The notes beneath the pieces are model-generated. The model had not been told where the DNA came from and did not search any database. It saw only the letters and a program-made list of their open reading frames with translations. From the NCBI RefSeq assembly GCF_017254865.1, contig NZ_JAFKCV010000009.1, forward strand, positions 1 through 64,000: a DNA stretch of 64,000 nt, given 5' to 3'. Shown piece after piece: positions 8,400-15,577 of this stretch (the stretch's first letter is position 1; each line of letters begins with the position of its first letter). Origin of the DNA: Bowmanella dokdonensis. GTDB lineage: Bacteria > Pseudomonadota > Gammaproteobacteria > Enterobacterales > Alteromonadaceae. The position numbers and the translations under genes were made by a program.

Positions 8400-8419
8400 G
8401 TGAATCGTTCATCCTTCTG

Positions 8420-8447
8420 ATACCCAATGCATCATGGCAATGGGTAT
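8420..8447. promoter_or_regulatory. Near-perfect palindrome between EAL gene and dsbC
   Basis: ATACCCA-A-TGC at 8420-8430 mirrors GCA-A-TGGGTAT at 8437-8447 with one A/A mismatch and a 6-nt centre. It lies 20 bp upstream of the EAL gene start and 180 bp before dsbC, in a divergent control region, so it may be an operator. A second small hairpin, GACCCG/CGGGTC, lies at 8577-8593 in the dsbC leader. Confidence 0.4.
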
Positions 8448-8626
8448 ACTCCCTTTGGATGAGAATAGAACAGTATTGGCCATCATACTATTTGCTGAGG
8501 CAAAACTTCATGAATGCCTGCTTCATGATATCCTTACAGGTATATGATTATGACTGTTAAATTAGATGTAACCTTTGACCCGGTACGCGGGTCTAAAGGG
8601 TATCCATATGAAGTATCGGGAGTCTT

Positions 8627-9349
8627 ATGATCCAAAGAATGAAATATTTATGCCTGGTGGCCCTGGCCGCAGTCGCCTCTGTCAGTGCTCAGGCAGACGA
8701 TCAGTACAAGGAGGTCCGCGACAAACTGGTGGGTACCCTGGGGCTGACGGTTACCACCATTGAACCGGCGCCGGTCCCTGGCCTGCTGCAGGCGCTGACC
8801 AACCGGGGCCTGTTCTATGTGACAGAGGACGGCAAGTATCTGTTACACGGCAGGGTCTTCAACCTGGATGCACAAATGCGCAATGAAACAGAGGAAACTC
8901 TGGCCAAAGTGCGGTTGGAAGGCCTGAAGGACTTTACCGATTCGGCCATCGAGTTTAAGGCTGACAAGGAAAAGTACAAGGTGACTGTTTTTACCGATAC
9001 CACCTGCGGTTACTGTCGCAAACTGCATTCGCAAATTGATGAGTATAACGATCTGGGTATTACCGTGCGTTACTTGGCGTTTCCCCGGGGAGGGGTGGGT
9101 AGCGAAGGATTTTCCGAGCTGATGTCGGTCTGGTGTGCCAATAATCCGCAGAAGGCCTTGACCGATGCCAAGGCAGGCATGAATCTACCCAGCCGCACCT
9201 GCCAGACCAAGGTCAGCCAGCAGTACAATTTTGGCCAGCAGATTGGGATCCAGGGCACCCCGGCCATCATTCTGGATGACGGCTCCCTGATCCCGGGCTA
9301 CCAGCCGCCCCAGGATCTTAAAAACCTGCTGGATGATATCCATTCCTGA
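8627..9349 (+). CDS. dsbC: Periplasmic disulfide isomerase DsbC
   Basis: DsbC corrects wrong disulfides in the periplasm and is kept reduced by DsbD. A signal peptide is visible (from the internal Met at 8639: MKYLCLVALAAVASVSAQA, then DDQ). An N-terminal dimerisation domain follows, then a thioredoxin-fold domain with the CGYC active site (TTCGYCRKLHS, about residues 127-130). The later cis-Pro loop reads GIQGTPAIIL. Length (240 aa) is normal. GGGAG lies 6 nt before the ATG at 8627; the ATG at 8639 gives a cleaner signal sequence. RecJ also needs correct folding of nothing here, so the linkage is conserved order rather than shared pathway. Confidence 0.93.
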   Translation: MIQRMKYLCLVALAAVASVSAQADDQYKEVRDKLVGTLGLTVTTIEPAPVPGLLQALTNRGLFYVTEDGKYLLHGRVFNLDAQMRNETEETLAKVRLEGLKDFTDSAIEFKADKEKYKVTVFTDTTCGYCRKLHSQIDEYNDLGITVRYLAFPRGGVGSEGFSELMSVWCANNPQKALTDAKAGMNLPSRTCQTKVSQQYNFGQQIGIQGTPAIILDDGSLIPGYQPPQDLKNLLDDIHS

Positions 9350-9375
9350 TCCGGCTTCGAGTCAGTATAATCAAC

Positions 9376-9405
9376 AGGCCAGCCAGAACGCTGGCCTTAT
9401 TTTTT
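9376..9405 (+). terminator. Rho-independent terminator between dsbC and recJ
   Basis: AGGCCAGC (9376-9383) pairs perfectly with GCTGGCCT (9390-9397) around a 6-nt loop, followed by TATTTTTT. This is a strong intrinsic terminator placed only about 16 bp before the recJ start, so recJ transcription needs readthrough or an overlapping promoter. Confidence 0.85.
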
Positions 9406-9420
9406 GCAGAAAGATGACAG

Positions 9421-11142
9421 ATGCTCAATATCAGGCAACGTACCACTCAGCCATGGCAAATCCCCAGCCTTGATCTGCACCCCAGGTTGCAGCAGATCTA
9501 TTCGGCGCGTGGCATTCGCAGTGAGGAAGAGCTGGAGCGCAGTACCCACGCTCTCCTGCATTACCAGAAGCTGAAGGGGATGCCCGAGGCCGTGCAATTG
9601 CTGGCCGGGGCACTCAAGGATGGACGCAAGTTGATGATTATCGGCGACTTTGACGCCGATGGCGCCACCAGCACAGCCTTGTGCATGCTGGCCCTGAGGA
9701 GTATGGGCGCCGAAGCACTGGACTATCTGGTGCCCAACCGTTTCGATTTCGGCTATGGACTGAGTCCGGAGATTGTCGAACTCGCCCATCAGCAAGGGGC
9801 CGAGTTGCTGATTACGGTGGATAATGGCATTGCCTGTCTGGCGGGGGCAGCGAGGACTAAAGAACTGGGCATGCAACTGTTGATTACAGATCATCACCTG
9901 CCCGCCAGCTCATTGCCGCCAGCCGATGCTATCGTCAATCCCAATCTTAATGACTGCCCCTTCCCGTCCAAAAACCTGGCTGGGGTGGGCGTCGCCTTTT
10001 ACCTGATGCTGGCACTGTGCCGGCATCTGCAAAAGAACGGTTGGTTTACCAGTCGGGACCTGCCGGTGCCCAATCTGACCGAATTGCTGGATCTGGTGGC
10101 CCTGGGAACAGTGGCCGATGTGGTCAGGCTGGATCAGAACAACCGTGTGCTGGTTCATCAGGGACTGCAACGGATCCGCAGCGGACAATGCCGGCCAGGT
10201 ATACGGGCGTTGATTGAGGTGGCAGGCAGAGACTGTGCACAAATGGTTGCCTCTGACCTGGGTTTTGTCCTCGGCCCCAGGCTCAATGCGGCAGGTCGGC
10301 TCGATGACATGGCTATGGGCATAGAATGCCTGCTGGCCGGGGAGGAGACCCGGGCCAGGCAAATAGCCGTGCAACTGGACAGCCTCAACCGGGAGCGGCG
10401 CGAAATAGAAAGCGGTATGCAGGCAGAGGCAATGCGAACCCTGGAACAACTGAGCCTGGATGAAAGCGCGTTGCCCCCTGGCTTGGTGCTGTATCAACCG
10501 GACTGGCATCAGGGCGTCATCGGCATACTTGCCGGACGCATTAAAGAGCGGTATTTCCGTCCGACTATAGCCTTTGCCCACCAGGACGAACAAATTGTCA
10601 AAGGTTCGGCCCGCTCTATCCCCGGCCTGCATATCCGTGATTTACTGGAAGAAATCAACAGCCGGTACCCCGGCATTATCGACAAGTTCGGCGGCCATGC
10701 CATGGCGGCGGGCCTGTCGCTGAGGGTGGACAAATTACCGGCCTTCGAGACTGTGTTTGCCCAGATTGCCGAAGAATGGTTGAAGGACAGGCCCCTGCAA
10801 GGGGAGATCTGGTCAGACGGCATGCTGAGCGAGACGGAGTTGAGCCTGGACTTTGCCCACCTGCTTAAGCAGGCCGGCCCCTGGGGACAAGGGTTTGAGG
10901 AACCCTTGTTCGATGGCGAATTTGAACTGCTGGAGCAGCGCCTGGTCGGCGAGAAACATCTGAAGATGATGCTGCGGGGGCCAGGTGAAAAACTGGTGGA
11001 TGCCATTGCCTTCAACGTGGATCTCAAGCAATGGCCGAATCGCCAGGTCCGTCAGGTGCGCATGGCGTATCGTCTGGATATCAACCAGTTTCGGGGCAAG
11101 ATTTCTTTGCAGCTATTGGTGGAGGGCATTGCGCCGCTCTGA
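9421..11142 (+). CDS. recJ: Single-stranded-DNA-specific 5'-3' exonuclease RecJ
   Basis: RecJ resects 5' ends in RecFOR recombination and mismatch repair. The 573-residue protein has the DHH phosphoesterase motifs in order: GDFDADGATST (75-85), VDNGIA (133-138), TDHHLP (156-161), and the VALGTVADVV and GPRLNAAGRL segments. A DHHA1-type domain with FGGHAMAAGLS follows, then an OB-fold C-terminus. Length is normal for RecJ. The start has a weak Shine-Dalgarno site directly downstream of the dsbC terminator. Its 3' end overlaps the convergent lipoprotein gene by 30 bp. Confidence 0.95.
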   Translation: MLNIRQRTTQPWQIPSLDLHPRLQQIYSARGIRSEEELERSTHALLHYQKLKGMPEAVQLLAGALKDGRKLMIIGDFDADGATSTALCMLALRSMGAEALDYLVPNRFDFGYGLSPEIVELAHQQGAELLITVDNGIACLAGAARTKELGMQLLITDHHLPASSLPPADAIVNPNLNDCPFPSKNLAGVGVAFYLMLALCRHLQKNGWFTSRDLPVPNLTELLDLVALGTVADVVRLDQNNRVLVHQGLQRIRSGQCRPGIRALIEVAGRDCAQMVASDLGFVLGPRLNAAGRLDDMAMGIECLLAGEETRARQIAVQLDSLNRERREIESGMQAEAMRTLEQLSLDESALPPGLVLYQPDWHQGVIGILAGRIKERYFRPTIAFAHQDEQIVKGSARSIPGLHIRDLLEEINSRYPGIIDKFGGHAMAAGLSLRVDKLPAFETVFAQIAEEWLKDRPLQGEIWSDGMLSETELSLDFAHLLKQAGPWGQGFEEPLFDGEFELLEQRLVGEKHLKMMLRGPGEKLVDAIAFNVDLKQWPNRQVRQVRMAYRLDINQFRGKISLQLLVEGIAPL

Positions 11143-11835
11143 AGGCAGAGACTGGCGCAGGGCGACCAGTTGCTGTTCAAAGGGACTGGCGTATTCAGGG
11201 CGCTTGAGGATCCTGACCATTTCATTCGTGAGCCGGGCGCTCAACCGGATGACCTGTTCATATTCCTGACCGGACCGGCTGGCAAGAATCTGTGCGATCT
11301 TGTAGATATCTTTCAGGCAGCAGTCATTGATATCCTGATTGTACAGACGGGACAGATATTTGATGGATTCGGCGCTGGAGGTCTTGGCGCTGCCGTATTC
11401 TGTGGCTTTAAGGTCGGAAATTTTACCTCTGAGCAGCAGGGTTCTATCCTTCACATCTTGCATCAGCGTCAGGGCATGGTCGGCCAGCACGGGGTTAACC
11501 TCCTGCAGGCGCAGCTCCAGTTGTGAAAGTTGCGGCAGTTCCAGTCCCCGGATATCGGCCCTGCGATAGACTTGCCTGGCTTCCTGCAGCAATTCGTGCC
11601 CGTACAGGATGCTGCCGATATGTTGTTTGGGAGCCCTGAATGCCTCTTCAGTCAGTTGAAGACTGGCTTTGTCCAGCCACACGCCCGCTTCGTCATGGGC
11701 ACGCTGGAGTCGGAGCATGGATTCTGTCTGTTCCGGTTCGCTTTCGCAGCCGGCCAGCAAAGCCAGAAGGAAGATGAGAGTGAGAGGTTTCAATTTGTTC
11801 CAGCCTTGGACTGCACCGTTTCCTGGCTTGAGCAT
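11113..11835 (-). CDS. Predicted lipoprotein of unknown function
   Basis: A lipobox (FLLALLAGC, Cys at about residue 29) follows a 17-residue basic leader, so the product should be a lipoprotein. A TTG at about 11787 could be the true start, giving a more usual signal length. The mature part is mostly helical, with heptad-like Leu spacing (about 60-125) and a Cys-Cys pair (NDCCLKD). I do not recognise the family. It converges on recJ and overlaps its last 30 bp, so both genes encode protein there. Its start is separated by about 47 bp from the divergent small ORF at 11883. Confidence 0.7.
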   Translation of the reverse strand: MLKPGNGAVQGWNKLKPLTLIFLLALLAGCESEPEQTESMLRLQRAHDEAGVWLDKASLQLTEEAFRAPKQHIGSILYGHELLQEARQVYRRADIRGLELPQLSQLELRLQEVNPVLADHALTLMQDVKDRTLLLRGKISDLKATEYGSAKTSSAESIKYLSRLYNQDINDCCLKDIYKIAQILASRSGQEYEQVIRLSARLTNEMVRILKRPEYASPFEQQLVALRQSLPSERRNALHQ

Positions 11836-11882
11836 AAGGTGGATTCTTTTTTAATACAAGCGGACAGAAAACAGAGGTAGGC

Positions 11883-12158
11883 ATGAAAGCGCAGACCAGG
11901 AAATGGCTGGAGAAACACCCCAATCTGGTGCATTCGGAGAATATTAAAGTCGTTTCCCATGTACAGCGTGAGGAAGGCGACTGGTTGGTCAACAGCCTGA
12001 TGCTGGAGGACGTGGACGTGCCGTTCAAGTTTAAACGCAAGCGGCGCTATAAAAGCCTGCAGGGAGCCCGGGTCAATGTCACCTATTATCCGGACACCGA
12101 AGTGGTGGCGGGGATGGAATTCGAATATATGAAAATTGTCCGTATCCGCCAGGCATGA
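11883..12158 (+). CDS. Conserved small hypothetical protein
   Basis: This 91-residue basic protein has no signal peptide or membrane helix. It begins MKAQTRKWLEKHP and contains a KFKRKRRYKSLQG basic patch followed by VNVTYYP and a C-terminal strand. The even spread of charged and hydrophobic residues and its codon use match neighbouring genes, so I judge it real. It sits directly upstream of recO, as small uncharacterised genes of this type often do in Alteromonadales. No function can be proposed; the basic patch could bind nucleic acid. Confidence 0.7.
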   Translation: MKAQTRKWLEKHPNLVHSENIKVVSHVQREEGDWLVNSLMLEDVDVPFKFKRKRRYKSLQGARVNVTYYPDTEVVAGMEFEYMKIVRIRQA

Positions 12159-12267
12159 GGGGCTCAGCCGGTCTCTGGCCGGCCCCTTACCACACGTTAG
12201 CCAGACTATGGGGATCCGGCCAACAACTGTTATCATAGCCAGCCTGTTTAACTGCCCGTTGGGGCCC

Positions 12268-12966
12268 ATGCCAAACCCAGATCAGTCCGCTTTTGTGCTG
12301 CACCGTCGCCCTTACCGGGAGACCAGCTTCCTGGTGGAGGTATTCGGTCGCGAGAAGGGACGTCAGAGTTTTGTTGCCAGGGGGGTCAGAAACAGTAAGA
12401 GTGCCAACCGCAGCCTGCTGCAACCTTTTACGCCACTCCAGCTCAGTTTGAGCGGCCGCCATGAGCTGAAGAATCTCAGTCAGGTGGAAGCCCTGGGCTC
12501 TGCCATGCCGCTGGCCGGAAACGGGCTTTTCTCTGCTCTATATCTCAACGAGTTGTTGCTGCGTTTGCTGCCTGCGGAGATGCCATTCGAAAGTCTGTTC
12601 GATGCTTACCTGGCTGCGCTGAGAGCCCTGGCCGCAGGCGCGGCGCTGGAGCCTCTGCTGCGGACTTACGAACTGCTGCTGCTGAGCGAGTTGGGCTATG
12701 AGCTGGATTTTTGTCATGATTGCCACAGCGGTCAGCCCATCGCGCCAGAGGCGTTTTATGCGCTGGCCGCGGAGCAGGGGTTCTTTGCTCTGGCCAGGGA
12801 GGTGGCGAGTCAGAATTGTTTTCGTGGCCAGGATTTGCTGGATATTCAGGGCGGTGCCTGGCACAAGGGGTCATTGCGGGCGGCCAAACTGATCAACCGG
12901 CAGGCCCTGAAGCCTTTGCTGGGTGACAGACCACTGAAAAGCCGTGAGCTGTTTTTGCGTTCATAA
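12268..12966 (+). CDS. recO: DNA repair protein RecO
   Basis: RecO loads RecA on SSB-coated DNA together with RecR. The protein from the ATG at 12268 is 232 aa, the normal length. It begins MPNPDQSAFVLHRRPYRETS, the usual first strand of the RecO OB fold. The family core FVARGVRNSKS and LQPFTPLQLSLSG follow. C-terminal cysteines (DFCHDCHSG) mark the partial zinc-finger region. An upstream in-frame extension back to 12136 overlaps the previous gene and lacks family similarity, so the internal ATG is preferred. It heads a recO-pdxJ-acpS run. Confidence 0.9.
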   Translation: MPNPDQSAFVLHRRPYRETSFLVEVFGREKGRQSFVARGVRNSKSANRSLLQPFTPLQLSLSGRHELKNLSQVEALGSAMPLAGNGLFSALYLNELLLRLLPAEMPFESLFDAYLAALRALAAGAALEPLLRTYELLLLSELGYELDFCHDCHSGQPIAPEAFYALAAEQGFFALAREVASQNCFRGQDLLDIQGGAWHKGSLRAAKLINRQALKPLLGDRPLKSRELFLRS

Positions 12967-13004
12967 TGCCGGTTGGAATACTGAAACTGGTATAAGGAGT
13001 TTTG

Positions 13005-13736
13005 ATGAGAGACATTTTTCTGGGGGTCAACATCGACCATGTGGCCACGCTCAGGAATGCCCGGGGCACCGCTTACCCCGATCCTGTCCATGCCGCTGAA
13101 ATTGCCGAGCGGGCCGGCGCCGACGGTATCACCATTCATCTGCGGGAAGACAGGCGACATATTATCGACCGCGACGTGGAGATCCTGCGCCAGACCATTC
13201 AGACCCGCATGAATCTGGAAATGGCCGTTACCGAAGAAATGCTGGTCATTGCATCACGAATCAAACCCCAATTCTGCTGCCTGGTACCGGAAAAGCGCGA
13301 AGAGCTGACCACTGAAGGCGGCCTGGATGTGGCCGGACAGCAGCATAAAATCCGGCTCGCTTGCGGGCGGCTGGCCGCCGAAGGCATTGAAGTCTCGCTG
13401 TTTATCGACGCAGATAAACGCCAGATAGAAGCGGCCGCCGAGTCCGGCGCCGGCTACATAGAAATCCACACGGGCCAGTACGCCGAGGCACACAATGAGT
13501 CAGAACAGCAGGCCGAACTGGCCAGGATCATTGAAGGGGTGAAGTATGCCCATGGACTGGGGCTGAAGGTCAATGCCGGTCACGGTCTCACTTACCATAA
13601 CGTCAAACCTGTGGCCGCCATTGCTGAGATTGTCGAGCTGAACATCGGCCACGCCATAGTGGGGCGGGCCGTATTTGACGGGCTGGCCAAAGCGGTGGCG
13701 GATATGAAGCGTCTGATGCTGGAAGCAAGAGGGTGA
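13005..13736 (+). CDS. pdxJ: Pyridoxine 5'-phosphate synthase PdxJ
   Basis: PdxJ condenses 3-amino-2-oxopropyl phosphate with deoxyxylulose 5-phosphate in vitamin B6 synthesis. The TIM-barrel motifs are present: [16 protein letters not shown] at the N-terminus, [23 protein letters not shown], and the phosphate-binding [11 protein letters not shown] near the C-terminus. AAGGAG lies 7 nt before the ATG at 13005; an upstream TTG adds only one residue. At 243 aa it is of normal length. It follows recO and precedes acpS, as in other gammaproteobacteria. Confidence 0.95.
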   Translation: MRDIFLGVNIDHVATLRNARGTAYPDPVHAAEIAERAGADGITIHLREDRRHIIDRDVEILRQTIQTRMNLEMAVTEEMLVIASRIKPQFCCLVPEKREELTTEGGLDVAGQQHKIRLACGRLAAEGIEVSLFIDADKRQIEAAAESGAGYIEIHTGQYAEAHNESEQQAELARIIEGVKYAHGLGLKVNAGHGLTYHNVKPVAAIAEIVELNIGHAIVGRAVFDGLAKAVADMKRLMLEARG

Positions 13737-13740
13737 AGAC

Positions 13741-13773
13741 TAAGGCGTCAGGAGTGGAAAGATCAACGCCTTA
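13741..13773. promoter_or_regulatory. Hairpin between pdxJ and acpS
   Basis: TAAGGCGT (13741-13748) pairs perfectly with ACGCCTTA (13766-13773) across a 17-nt loop. There is no U-tract. It may be an RNA processing or attenuating structure in the recO-pdxJ-acpS transcript. Confidence 0.4.
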
Positions 13774-13809
13774 CACCTTTCTCGTCACGCCTCACTTGCG
13801 AGGTTAAGC

Positions 13810-14190
13810 ATGGCGATAATTGGTATAGGTACGGATATTGTGGAAATTGCCCGCATTCAGGTGCAACTGGACAAGTCATTGCGTCTGGCAGAGCGGGTGC
13901 TGACAGAAAATGAGCTGATGGAGTTTGAAAAGCAGAAATTCAAAGCCCGTTTCCTGGCTAAGCGTTTTGCCGCCAAGGAAGCCATGGTCAAGGCTGCCGG
14001 GTGCGGCATCGGCCAGGGCATCGGCTTTACGCAGATGGAGATCCGGCATTTCGACAGCGGTCAGCCTTACCTGTTCCTCAGTGGCAATCTGCTGACGCAT
14101 TGTCAGTCAATGGGCATGACCTCCAGCTACATCAGTATTGCCGATGAACAGCGTTATGCTGTGGCTACTGTGGTCCTGGAGAGGGGCTGA
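13810..14190 (+). CDS. acpS: Holo-[acyl-carrier-protein] synthase AcpS
   Basis: AcpS moves phosphopantetheine from CoA to apo-ACP. The 126-residue protein has the two signature motifs: GIGTDIVEIARI (residues 5-16, magnesium-binding Asp9) and RFAAKEAMVKA (about 54-64, with the catalytic Glu). GAGGTTAAGC precedes the ATG. It is 2 bp from the next gene, so rlmD is probably cotranscribed. Function is secure from motifs and length. Confidence 0.94.
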   Translation: MAIIGIGTDIVEIARIQVQLDKSLRLAERVLTENELMEFEKQKFKARFLAKRFAAKEAMVKAAGCGIGQGIGFTQMEIRHFDSGQPYLFLSGNLLTHCQSMGMTSSYISIADEQRYAVATVVLERG

Positions 14191-14192
14191 GT

Positions 14193-15554
14193 ATGGTGCA
14201 GATCTACCGTTCATCCCGTAAACCCAAAAAGACACACGCCGGCCAGAACCTGACATTGACTATTGATGATATGGAGCATGGCGGCCTTGGGGTTTGCCGT
14301 AGCCATCAGCCCGTCGTGTTTGTGGAAGGTGCCTTGCCGGGGGAAACAGTAAAGGTACGGGTGACCGATCAGAAAAGCCGGGCCTGGCAGGCCGTCGCGA
14401 CACAGGTGCTGCAGCCGAGTCCGGAACGTACTGTGCCCTTTTGTCCGCACATTCAGACCTGCGGAGGCTGTCAGAATCAGCATATTGGCCAGTCTGATCT
14501 GCTCAGGTACAAACAACGGGCGGTGGATGCCCTGCTAAGGCGTCTGGCGGGACTGGAGAATATCAACTGGCAACCGGCACTGCATGGAGAGGATCGTCGC
14601 TACCGGCGCAAGGCCAGGCTGGCAGTGGACGCCCAGAAGAAGGGACAGGTGCGGGTGGGATTTCGCGGTAAGGGTTCGGATCAGGTGATCACTATCCGCG
14701 AATGCCAGATCCTGACCGCTCCATTGCAAGCCCTGTTGCCGGATTTTCTGGCCCTGATCAAGGGTCTGCGAACCGTAAAGCACATTGGTCATATCGGCCT
14801 GCTGGATGCTGACAATCAGACTCAGGTGTGCCTGCGGATCACCGCCGGCCTGCACCCACAGGATCGAACGCAACTTTCGGCTTTTGCCGTTCTGCATCGA
14901 TGCAACCTGTTGTTGGAAACGAGCAGGGGACAGTTTGAGCTGCTGCATGGAACGGAACAGCAGGCCCGGTATCAGTTACCCGGGGATATCAGTGTTGAGG
15001 TGGCGCCGAACGACTTTATCCAGGTTAACGGTCCCATGAACCAGTCGATGATCGCCCAGGCTATCGAATGGCTGGGGATTGAAGCAGGCGATCAGGTGCT
15101 GGATTTTTTCTGCGGAGTGGGCAATTTCAGTCTGCCCATGGCTAGGCAGGGTGCCAGGGTGCTGGGATTTGAAGGCATGCCAGAGATGGTGCAAAGGGCC
15201 ACCGAGAATGCCCGTTCCAATGGGTTGGGCAACGTACATTTTATGGCGGCCGATCTGAGCGATGAGCATGCCCTGAAGTCCTGTCTTTCAGAGGGGACGG
15301 AGGCCACGCAAGCCAATAAGGTATTGCTGGATCCGGCCAGGGCCGGAGCACAGGAACTGATGCCGTTTCTGCATAAACTCCAGCCACAGAAGATCCTCTA
15401 TGTGTCCTGCAACCCGGCAACCTTTGCAAGGGACGCGGCGCCCCTGGTTGAGAAAGGCTGGCAACTGGATAGAATAGCCCTGATGGATATGTTCCCCAAT
15501 ACGGCCCATACGGAATTGATGGCGCTTTTCTGCAATCCCTCTCAAGTCCGATGA
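14193..15554 (+). CDS. rlmD: 23S rRNA (uracil-1939-C5)-methyltransferase RlmD
   Basis: RlmD methylates U1939 of 23S rRNA using SAM. The 453-residue protein has an N-terminal TRAM domain (about 14-75). A four-cysteine iron-sulfur set follows at C84, C90, C93 and C171. The SAM site is FFCGVGNFSLPMA. The catalytic cysteine loop SCNPATFARD lies near residue 405. Length agrees with E. coli RlmD. It sits between acpS and relA, as rlmD-relA-mazG do in many gammaproteobacteria, and the relA start is 23 bp downstream. Confidence 0.95.
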   Translation: MVQIYRSSRKPKKTHAGQNLTLTIDDMEHGGLGVCRSHQPVVFVEGALPGETVKVRVTDQKSRAWQAVATQVLQPSPERTVPFCPHIQTCGGCQNQHIGQSDLLRYKQRAVDALLRRLAGLENINWQPALHGEDRRYRRKARLAVDAQKKGQVRVGFRGKGSDQVITIRECQILTAPLQALLPDFLALIKGLRTVKHIGHIGLLDADNQTQVCLRITAGLHPQDRTQLSAFAVLHRCNLLLETSRGQFELLHGTEQQARYQLPGDISVEVAPNDFIQVNGPMNQSMIAQAIEWLGIEAGDQVLDFFCGVGNFSLPMARQGARVLGFEGMPEMVQRATENARSNGLGNVHFMAADLSDEHALKSCLSEGTEATQANKVLLDPARAGAQELMPFLHKLQPQKILYVSCNPATFARDAAPLVEKGWQLDRIALMDMFPNTAHTELMALFCNPSQVR

Positions 15555-15577
15555 ACCGCTAGGAGGACCCTCAGCTC

